Assembly: GCA_947311845.1 (NCBI GenBank)
Contig: CAMZMU010000041.1
Location: 135,384,677 to 135,448,676 of the forward strand
Direction: 5' to 3'
DNA: 64,000 nt
Origin: Poa pratensis
Lineage: Eukaryota; Streptophyta; Magnoliopsida; Poales; Poaceae
The notes below the pieces were generated by a model. It saw only the letters and a list, made by a program, of their open reading frames with translations. It searched no databases and had not been told where the DNA came from. Below are positions 55,501 to 64,000 of the stretch, in pieces. The stretch's first letter is position 1, and every line of letters starts with the position of its first letter. A program made the position numbers and the translations under genes.

Positions 55501-58500
55501 GAGAGAGAGCATCCAAAAACACCGGCTCCTTAATTATACTTTATAAAAAACGTCACAAATTCAAGAAGTCGTTGTGACTTGTGATTTAGGAGTAGTAGTC
55601 CACAAATAAAATCTTGCTGTCACTACATCAACTATGATGGACCCTCATTCCTGTGAGACCGTAGTACATGACAAGGCCCTCCATATAAATTCATAACAAT
55701 GTCGTCCCCCACATTAGGAAAAATGAAACAATAATTTCAATTAATATTAAGACAGTCCTATCAATTCTACAGTATCTGTTCCCCAAAGGTGTCACTCTTC
55801 TTGGCCTTTTCCAGTATTTGTTTAACTGGTTATCAGTTATCACACAACTTGAGAATCAACAAAGTAAAAAAAAATGCAACACCAACATGCTTATTCACAA
55901 CCTACACATACAATAGATGACGTCAACAGACATGCTAACTTGCTTTGGATATGAGCAGACATAAAACAAGGAAATAATCACAATAATTTATGCCAACACA
56001 ACAGTAGCCCTCTATGCTGAATGTGGTTCTAAAAATTTATCATTTTACCATAAACATTATCAAAGAAACAATAAACAAAAGTTTTGCCATGGATATTACT
56101 CCCTCCAATCTATATAAACTGTCGCTGAATCGGATGTATCTAGCACTAAAACATGTCTAGATACATCCGATTCAGCGATAATTAATATGGATCGGAGGGA
56201 GTACAAACAAAGCAACACAAAATTGCACACGATATTAGTACCCTAAGTTCCACCAAGCTTGAAGATGGCAGAATTCAACAACGGTTATATTTTCAAAAAG
56301 AAAAGGAGAATATCATATTCAAACCATTCACGAGACTGGCTACATAATACTAGTGAATATAATAGATTTGTCCAAGGAACTCTGTACAAGCTATATTGAA
56401 TGATCACTTAAGTAGTTAATATTCAGCAAAGGACAAGCGCTAATAGGTATATCAACATAATATGTTGAATGGATAAAGAAGCTTGATCACAAGAAAATTG
56501 AATGATCGCTTAAGTAGTTAATATTCAGCAAAGGACACGCTAATAGGTATATCCACATAATATGTTGAATGGATAAAGAAGCTTGATCACAAGAGAATAT
56601 GGAGAGAAAAAAAGTAAACTTAACAATATGGACAGCAGCAAGTTATGTATTGGAAGGAATATATACTTCGAAGACATGAGAAACTCTTTAGTACACGTAA
56701 AAGAAAAAGGTTTCACTAAACATCAGTAAAATCAGCAAACATACACTCAGGAATGGTGCAACTAGGAAAAAAAGTTAAAAGAGCAGAAAAGAGATTTCCA
56801 TAAGGAGCAATCGCAAATATTAACCACACTGGCACCTAGTAATAAATACGAAAAATCATATCAATAGCATCACAAGGATGGAAAATTAGCTGGATAACAC
56901 GGAACCAGATTCAACTAGGAAACAAAATCGCAATTAGGTGAAGACGTTAAGTATATGGCAAAGAGCACTGCAAATAACTATGTCCAAGGTAGCCGTTAGT
57001 CGCAAAAAAAGATTTCAGCCCACATCTGACACAATCTGCTTGCTATTTAATCAACTCTGGCTTCTAACTTATTTGTCCAAGGCTCCTGCCCCATCGTAGT
57101 AGGATGCCTGTTTGTGGTGGCCATTTTCATAGGTCAATAGCTTCAAGAATTTAGTTTTCTGCCCTCAGATGATGTAATAATGAATGAAATAAAACAGAAC
57201 GTGTTATTTAAATATAATGTTAGGTGGTTGCAACATTGTTTTACAGTTGAACCTTGTTGTCCTATCATATAGCTAAGTTTGAAAGCAGCAGGAGAGAATC
57301 TACTCCCTCCGTTCCATTTTAATTGACTCAAATATATCTAGATATGTATGTACCTAACACTAAAACGTGTCTAGATGCATCCATATGCAGATATATGTGA
57401 ATCAATTAAAATGGAACAGAGGGAGTAATAGTTAAGAAAATTAATACTCATAAAATGATAGTAAGCTTTCAGTTAGAAAAATCGTTCAATTCCAAGATAT
57501 ACATAGTAACACTGCTGATGAACTGAGCATACAATGAGCTCTTTTTGTAGCCTTGGAATATAGGGCGCATAATATGTCTGTGTACCTAAAAAAGATATAG
57601 TTCAAAGTGCCAGTGTTTGTGACTATATAGTATATACCGTCTTGTCATAATAGTACACAGCAAATACACTCAGGAAATATCTTGCATAATACCATCAAAA
57701 GCAACATATGGTATAGCTTGCTTAATGTCAAATTGTCAACATGATTTCATAATATGGATATTCCAATCCAGCTGTATCGATTAGTCTCCAGAAATAGCAT
57801 CTTAATATGCAACTCGTGAACCCTTCGTTACTAACTAACACTTATTTGGTGAAGCAGCTAAACCCATACATACATAGTATAAACTAAGGTCATGAGACCG
57901 ACACTACGACCAAATCGAGAAGACCAACCCCACAACACCACAAGTTGGACCACATTTAAATGGTTGTAACTGGCTTGTTACCAGAATCCACACTAGAGAA
58001 ATGTTTACTTGACCACAGAGACGGATGCAGGAATCCAACCAGGGTCCAGGTGTCCGATTTTGCAAAACTAGATTGGACACGGTAAATCCCACTCGGACAT
58101 GGATGCAGGTTTCTGAATCCGACACGGGTTCGGTGCATCTTGTGCGGCATAAGAGATGGAGAACCCCTGACGAAGTAACACATACCTCAAGGTACAGTTA
58201 TGATTGACTATCAGATTCCATAAATGGCAGGTTACACCTACTTGTTTTTTGTTAGTGACTGGTTCCAGAATACTTCAGCAGACTGATTCACTCTGCTGCT
58301 CATAAAATTATAACTACATGCACAGTGAATCGCTTAAATACGCCGCTAGCTCGTTCAAACAAAGGTGGCCAGGTGAGTATGATAGTAGATTCAAAATCTC
58401 AAACATCCCAATACAGGTTTATTAGCCACACAAACGAACTATCGTACACCATGGACTGGTCAGTCACATCAAAGCCCGTGGCCATCACTAGCTAAACAGA

Positions 58501-58977
58501 TCGGGAGCATACGAAACCCCTACAGTACCAGTAGAGCCGCACGCCAAGAACTACGAACCCTAACTATGCTCGATGTACTACAAGCCACAACCTGCAAACA
58601 AGCTAGAGTCGAGCAAAGCAAAAAGTCAACAGTCGCCACCCTCGAGCAGCACGGGCTCGGATTTATCTCCGAAACCCTAGAACGCGACCCCTGAACGCTC
58701 AGGCGAAATCTCCCCGACGCACCGAGCAAGAGACCCTCGAATTCGAGCTCAGACTGCCTCTCCGCGAACCACGGCGCCCGGATTTGTTGGGGGGGGGGGG
58801 GGGGGGGGGGGGGCTGAACTTAGCAAAGCGGGGAACGGCGCGCACAAACCTTCTTGGCCCAGCCGGCAGGCGCGTCGAGCTCGGTGGTATCCGCGCCTTG
58901 CTCCTCCGGCTTCCTCAGCGGCGTCTCCTCGCCGCCGCCGCCACCTCCGCCATCACGTCCTCGCCGCCGGTGGCCAT
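52586..58977 (-). CDS. Methyl-CpG-binding domain (MBD) protein gene, three exons
   Basis: Exons on the minus strand are 58850-58977, 53651-53792 and 52586-53535, with GT-AG junctions (AAGAAG|GTTTGT; CTGCAG|CTTAAT; ACTG|GTAGAC; ACGCAG|GTAATA). Exon 1 encodes an acidic leader ending '[10 protein letters not shown]'. Exon 2 encodes the core of the MBD ('[20 protein letters not shown]', '[19 protein letters not shown]'). Exon 3 begins '[14 protein letters not shown]', carries two AT-hook-like KRGRPS motifs and ends in Glu/Lys-rich repeats with four 'GADAA(E/G)KTE(E/D)A' units. Such proteins bind chromatin or methylated DNA; binding here is inferred. Expected length is about 406 residues, but exon 1 is 128 nt, one short of a multiple of three, so the ATG at 58977 is out of frame. 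Confidence 0.85.
54670..55461. repeat. Recent 396-bp tandem duplication in MBD intron 1
   Basis: Copies 54670-55065 and 55066-55461 both start ATCTATACTCCTATATAG and end AGTATAGTTAGGATATG. By eye they differ by only a few 1-2-nt indels (for example ACACCTT versus ACACACCTT). They contain repeated AGCTAGCTAGCAGCCAGCT. The duplication is young. Confidence 0.92.
56097..56203. mobile_element. Stowaway MITE, near-perfect hairpin
   Basis: 107 bp with TACTCCCTCCAATCTATAT and its inverse ATATGGATCGGAGGGAGTA at the ends; the interior arms (GAATCGGATGTATCTAG / CTAGATACATCCGATTC) are complementary. TA flanks are present. It lies in MBD intron 1. Confidence 0.9.
56395..56596. repeat. 102-bp tandem duplication in MBD intron 1
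   Basis: Units 56395-56496 and 56497-56596 both begin ATTGAATGATC(A/G)CTTAAG and share AATATTCAGCAAAGGACA and TGGATAAAGAAGCTTGATCA. They differ by a 2-nt deletion and two substitutions seen by eye. Confidence 0.88.
57301..57427. mobile_element. Stowaway MITE
   Basis: 127 bp with TACTCCCTCCGTTCCATTTT and the inverse AAAATGGAACAGAGGGAGTA at the ends and AATTGA/TCAATT continuing the arms. It carries the typical 'ctagat' interior. It lies in MBD intron 1. Confidence 0.9.
58789..58813. repeat. Poly-G run of 25 beside MBD exon 1
   Basis: It is a poly-C tract on the transcribed strand, starting 37 bp after the splice donor of MBD exon 1. Length calls in such runs are error-prone. Confidence 0.88.
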
Positions 58978-59660
58978 GTGGCCCGTCGTCTGGTGGGTTT
59001 CGAGTTTTGGCTTCCCGCTCTCGCTGTGTGGATCCGCGGAGGGAGGGAGGAGAGGAGAGGGGAATGGATTTCGCGATTTGGGAGGAGGGGGAGACGGTTA
59101 GAGAGATAACGGCTCTCCTCGTGGCCTCACGTGCGCGGACGGCGTGATCCGGCCTGCACGCGGTCTATGGACCGGAGGACGAAATGGTGCGACTCGGGAT
59201 GGGCGGACGGAGCATGGACCGGGTGCACGCACCGGGCAGCCGACGGAGGGGAGCGAACGGCGTGGCTTTTCTCTGGACGTTTCTAGGTCTGACCGTAGGC
59301 GGCTGCGCGCACACCGGAAAAGTGGCAGAACGGTCACGTCGATGTCATGTGGGGACGTACAGACTTGGGGCCACCTGTCAGTCAGGAAAGGTAGTTGTGT
59401 GACGTCGGTCTGGTTTGCTGCGTGGTGCGTGATGAGACGGCTTGCTCGTCAGCGCGCGGCACGTGGCTGATTTGGCCTAGTTTTGGATCGGAGGTAGGTG
59501 CGATCCTATCGGGGCTCACTGCCACGTGCACTTCCACCCGTTGTGTACCGAAGCGAGACTTGTTTTTTAAGCAAGAAACAACTTGTTTAATTGAGCAACT
59601 AATATTCAATTGATATCTGCTTGGTATTAATATATTTTTTATCAACAAAATTGAAAAAAC
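58978..59660 (-). promoter_or_regulatory. Upstream region of the MBD gene
   Basis: GC-rich sequence to about 59560 with pyrimidine-rich CTCTCCTCTCCTCCC (minus strand) close to the start, typical of grass 5'UTRs. Two CACGTG cores occur at about 59459-59464 and 59523-59528. No TATA box stands out. Role in this gene is inferred from position only. Confidence 0.4.
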
Positions 59661-59770
59661 TACTTTTTTTTATAAAGTGATTTTATTACTTAAAGAATTA
59701 ATCATTACACCACAGCCCCAACAAGTTTCAAAGTGCCAAAGCAAGCAGAAATAAAAATGCGAATTACATA

Positions 59771-60631
59771 TCATGATGAGAAATTGTAAAGACGACTATA
59801 GTGGTGGAGGGTCGATCCGGAGATTATGTTGTCATCCATGCTGGGAGAATAACTCCCGCGCGCAGCCTCCAAACGCGACGACACCTCCAAAACAGTTGTC
59901 GGTGCTCCACACGCTGCAAGGGCCGACCATGATCGGAGCGTAGCTGTGCATCGGTAGATAACCTGCATAACAGAAGAATTTTTATCATTAAAAACATTGT
60001 CATTTCTACATAGCCATAGCGACCAGATAACGGCAATCGCTCCCACCTAATAAGTAGTTTAAACCTCGAATCAACCCCGTTTAGCCAGTTGCCAAAAATG
60101 TTTGCAACGCTGCGCGGAGATATAAGATTAACATATCTGGATGGCTGACCATATAGAACTAGCAAACTCGCACTGGAAGAATAAGTGTTTAATGGTCTCA
60201 TCGTGACTACAGAAAACACACTTCTACTCCCGTGCCAATTGCGTTTGGTAAGGTTATCTTTTGTAAGAATTACACCTCGACGAAGATACCACGCAAACAC
60301 TTTCGTTTTTAGCGAAATCTTCATCTTCCAAATTTTCTTATTATTATCGACTGGAACTACAGGCTGGATTAAAGCTCTATACATAGAATCAACCGGAATT
60401 TACCATTCTTAGTGAGATTCCATCGAATTTATCTGGATCTTCCATGAATTGGACAGTGTCTAACCGGAGAAGCAAGGCATTCCAAGATGCTCGTCTAGGC
60501 CCTAATAGACTTCTTCTGAACGATACATTTGGTGGGGAAGTACCCATCACCTTAGCGAGTGTGTCGCTTTGTGTCGTACAATATTGTATAAATCCGGATA
60601 TTGTTCTCGGAGAGTGGAATGGCCAAGCCAT
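59771..60631 (-). pseudogene. LINE 2 ORF2 C-terminal zf-RVT region
   Basis: It shares 'WKMKISLKTKVFAWYLRRGV' and 'ILTKDNLTKRNWHGS' with the first LINE and the terminal 'CRNDNVFNDKNSSVMQVIYR' tail. The zinc-finger cysteines are disrupted by a frame change after 'KRNWHGSR'. Confidence 0.75.
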
Positions 60632-61045
60632 TTATCCTCCTAGAACCGAATTTCTGATCATTCCTAATTGAGAATGTTCCATGTGGAAAAAGAACTTCTT
60701 CGCAGCCATGATACCTGCCCAGAAGTGGGAATCACCAGGTTTCCAAAGAACCTGAGATACCCTTAGCGCCCACATACTTTCTCCTCAGGAGGGTTTGCCA
60801 AACTCTATCTTCAGAAAGAAGTTTGAATAGCCATTTACCAAGCAAGGCTCTATTCTTGACCTCAAGGTCATGAACACCGAGCCCACCTTGGTCTTTTGGG
60901 CGACAAACCACACTCCATTTGGTCAGTCGATATTTTTTCTTTTCACTATCCCCTTGCTAAAAGAATCTTCATCGGAAATAATCCAATCGTTTTAAGACTC
61001 CTTTAGGAAGTTCGAAGAAGGAAATTATGTATAGTACCATGTTTG

Positions 61046-61828
61046 TTAGTACTGATTAATGAGAACCAATCTTCCTCCTAGGGATAGGAGTTTGCCTTTC
61101 CAGCTATTTAGACGGATTTGATGTCTCTCTTCCACTAATTTCCATTCAGCATTAGTGAGTCTCCGATAATGGATCGGAATTCCCAAATAGTTGATAGGAA
61201 ATTGAACTTGCGTACAGCTGAACAACTCGGCATACAAGGAGGCGTTTTCCTGGGCCTCGCCAAAACAAAACAATTCGCTCTTATGGAAATTTATTTTCAT
61301 ACCCGATAATTGCTCGAAAGCTGACAAGATGAACTTGAGGTTACGAGCTTTTTGATGTCATGTTCCATAAAAAGAATTGTATCGTCGGCATATTGAAGAA
61401 TCGATAAGCCACCATCAACTAGATGTGGAATCACTCCTTAATTTGGCCCTCGAACTTAGCGCGTTCGATCAAGATAGCCAACATATCAGCCACTATGTTA
61501 AATAGTATTGGCGATAACGGGTCACCTTGTCTGAGGCCTTTTTTGGGTTGAAAGTATTTACCAGTGTCATCATTGACTTTAATGGCTACACTTCCGCCCG
61601 AAACAAAGCTATCAATAAGCGCACGCACTCATCAGAAAAAACTTTCATTCTGAGAGTCTGCTGAAGGAAAGACCATTTAACTTTATCATAAGCCTTTTCA
61701 AAATCAATTTTCAGAATTATCCCATTCAGCTTCTTCCTATGCAGTTCGTGGACAGTTTCATCTAAGATCGCCACCCCATCTAGGATATTGCGACCTTGCA
61801 TGAAAGCAGTCTGAGACGGACGAACCAC
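61046..61828 (-). pseudogene. LINE 2 ORF2 reverse transcriptase core
   Basis: Blocks matching LINE 1: 'LNGIILKIDFEKAYDKVKW', 'GLRQGDPLSPILFNIVADML' and 'PINYLGIPIHYRRLTNAEW'. The YADDT region near 61390 is present but lies between broken frames. Confidence 0.8.
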
Positions 61829-62904
61829 ATGATCGGCGCACTGTTCAGCCGAATCGTAGCAACTTTAGTGAATATTTTAAAACTAACGTTAAGGAGGCAT
61901 ATAGGTCTAAATTGTTGGATCCTCTCGCCTCGTTAACCTTAGGTAATAAAATTATTTCACCAAAGTTGAGCCGAAACAGCTCCAACTGTCCAACATGGAG
62001 ACAGGCGAACAATTGAAGCAATCAGACTTGATTACCTCCCAGAAATTCTGATATAAACTCAGCTGGAAACCATCGGTCCAGGGGCTTTATTGTGTTCCAT
62101 TTGGAAAACCGCCTTTCTCACTTCATCCTCCAAGTAGGGGTTGGTGAGTAGGCTATTTTCCTCAACAGAAACCTGGGGTATGTCGGCCGTTCGAGACTCA
62201 TCCAGTGTGAAGTTTCCTTCCTCTGGTGCTCCGAATAGGCCTCTTATAATAATTAGTAATATTTGACTTGAGTTGTTCATGGCCCTCAATCGTTCCTCCT
62301 CCTGCACTAGGGAATGAATACGCTTTTTCCTGTGTCTGCCATTGGCAATACTATGGAAGTAGCGAGTATTTGAATCCCCTTCAAGGATGAATTGTGCTTT
62401 GGAACGTTGATACCATTTTAACTCTTCCTCACAAAGAAGTTTTGCTATCTCCGCATTAGATTGGCTCTTAAGCTCAATTTCTTGTGCGATAATAGCCGAA
62501 CTTCTGCTAATGCCTCTAGAGCATCAATTATCGAGGATAGTCGTATCTTTTCTTTTTTAAGTAAACCAGTAGTGTGACGAGCCCAACCAACAAGATGTGT
62601 GCGTAAAGCCCGATCTTGTTGTTCCATCTCTGGATAGGTGAAGCGCCAGTAACTGGTCTTTCCCAAATTCTTTGACCATCTCATGGAAGCCCTCGCGATG
62701 CAACCATCCAAGTTCAAACTTGAAACGTTGGTTTGCGGTGGTCTAGCCATGCCTTGTCAAAAGAATAGGAGCATGGTCCGACAAACCCTCAATACGTTAG
62801 AGCCCGTACCGATACAATGGGAACTTGGATTCCCAATCGGTGTCCATCAGTACACGGTCTAATTTCTCGTATGTGGGTTCAGGGAGAGAATTAGCCCAAG
62901 TGAA

Positions 62905-63439
62905 CTATCTCCCAACCATTGATACTCTCTTAAGTCCAAACTGTAATGACCGCGTTGAACAAAGAGGCCAACGATTGTCAAACCGACCCCTGCTTTTCTC
63001 GAATGGATAACGAAGCAAGTTAAAGTCCCCACCGATGATGAACGGATGCGGGTTATCTTTTGCCAAGTTTACCATTTCACAAAGAAAAGCAGATTTAAAC
63101 TCCTCCTGGGCGGCCCATACACAGCGACAAGACTCCAAATGAAATTGTCTGCTTTATTTCGGATGTGCATTTTATGTGAAAATTGCCATCCGAAATAGCC
63201 AACACATCCATGGTATCAGTCCTGATGCCTAGTAAAATGCCCCCAGAGCGACCACACGGAGGTCGGGAATACCAAGCAAAATCTATGCCGCCTGAAAGCC
63301 GGTTCAATAGACCTTGCGAGAAGTCCCACCTGCCCGTTTCAGAAATAGCTAAGAAATCCAAATTATGATCCCGAATGCAACCAGCGAAGTGCAAATTTAG
63401 CCAAGTCACCAAGACCTTTGCTATTTGCGAACATGCCAT
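62905..63439 (-). pseudogene. LINE 2 ORF2 endonuclease domain
   Basis: It carries 'LDFLAISETGRWDFSQGLLN' and 'IIGGDFNLLRYPFEKSRGRF'; here the GGDFN metal-binding motif is in its canonical form, unlike the GVDFN of LINE 1. A frameshift near 63120 splits the domain. Confidence 0.78.
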
Positions 63440-63958
63440 TCATTTGGAAACAATTGGGGATTTGGAAAACTTTGCCCGTTTTGGGACGCCTTGTTAGAGG
63501 TAGATTTTGACTTCCGGCCGGTTGCTTTTAGCTCATACAATGAGCTCAGCCCGTCCTCATCCAAACCCACCTCCGACACTTCACCAATGAGATGAGAAAG
63601 AAGCTGACCATCTGATGTGGCATTCGCTTCTTCCTCATCCAAATAGGTGGAAGTCAACACGTCGAAGCTTTAGGAATAACAGTTAGACGGTCAAATTCCA
63701 TATGCCTCAAGATATTAGTTGAAACCTTATTGATTCTTATACTACCAAGATTAAAACCTACACTACTAAGATTAGACTGAATCGAAATAGGCGAAAACGA
63801 AGAAAAGACTTTGACTTCATTTTCGTACCTAGAGAGTCCAAGTTGCGTGCCGCTTTGCGACGCATAGCCTTCTTCAACGAGTCCTCATCTGTCATGGAAG
63901 CCCCATACCGCCACCCCAAACCGCTCACTGCGACGGATCGGAGTGATCCCATCGGCAA
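63421..63958 (-). pseudogene. LINE 2 ORF1, C-terminal region
   Basis: Two frames contain 'MTDEDSLKKAMRRKAARNLD' and 'TYLDEEEANATSDGQLLSHL', the counterparts of LINE 1 ORF1 at 9365-9720. It has a frameshift near 63665. Confidence 0.65.
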
Positions 63959-64000
63959 AAGCCGTCGCAGTGGGAGGCGGTGTGCGTGACGAGACGGAGA

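Larger units (their letters stand above)
59661..64000 (-). mobile_element. Second LINE copy, same family, decayed, extends beyond the window
   Basis: The minus-strand element starts at its 3' poly-T side (59664-59671), followed by ATAAAGTGATTTTATTACTT as in the first LINE. It has the same order: zf-RVT and RT tail (59771-61327), RT catalytic core (61431-61828), linker (62059-62750), endonuclease (62905-63439) and ORF1 C-terminus (63421-63958). Each part is split by many frameshifts and small deletions, more than in the first copy. The 5' end is not reached at 64000, so its target duplication cannot be seen. Confidence 0.9.

Overview
The window looks like nuclear DNA from a grass, most likely a Triticeae-type genome. 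It is dominated by nested retrotransposons, with Stowaway-type MITEs (termini TACTCCCTC), an Athila-lineage Ty3 element primed by tRNA-Asp, Ty1-copia and LINE copies, and a few small GC-rich host genes between them. No prokaryotic-style operons, CRISPR arrays or RNA genes were seen.

Layout. (1) 1-5430: gene-poor, with two local duplications and one Stowaway-like MITE. (2) 5431-21072: a decayed minus-strand LINE, split by a complete, very young minus-strand Athila-type LTR retrotransposon (10328-20721, 5-bp TSD GCTGC). (3) 21073-26437: two tandem RING-H2 (ATL-like E3 ligase) genes, 22139-22624 and 25135-25605. They share promoter homology, which shows that the LINE/Athila block landed about 1.1 kb upstream of the first copy after the duplication. 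(4) 27240-39784: a plus-strand Ty1-copia element (TSD CAAGG) whose 5' LTR is mostly deleted. It is interrupted by a second LTR element (28571-35659, TSD GTTTG) that has gag but no pol and carries an intron-containing antisense ORF. (5) 40545-46805: a graveyard of gene fragments and DNA transposons: an AGC-kinase pseudogene piece, a Pack-MULE-like element (41525-43970, 9-bp TSD TACCAAAAC) with a captured PADRE/DUF4228-like fragment and an inner foldback, long poly-G runs, a CRK-like kinase relic, and an RT-less non-LTR element with a 16-bp TSD. (6) 48426-49424: an intact glutaredoxin-like gene with four C-terminal CxxC pairs. (7) 52586-58977: a three-exon methyl-CpG-binding-domain (MBD) gene whose 5-kb first intron holds two Stowaway MITEs and two tandem duplications; exon 1 carries an apparent 1-nt frameshift. 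(8) 59660-64000: a second, decayed minus-strand LINE of the same family, running off the window.

The clearest host genes are the two RING-H2 genes, the glutaredoxin-like gene and the MBD gene. They are functionally unrelated neighbours rather than a pathway. The most unusual items are the pol-less LTR element with an antisense ORF, the Pack-MULE with a nested foldback, the frameshifted MBD exon 1, and the near-identical-LTR Athila copy whose gag-pol frame is nevertheless broken twice.
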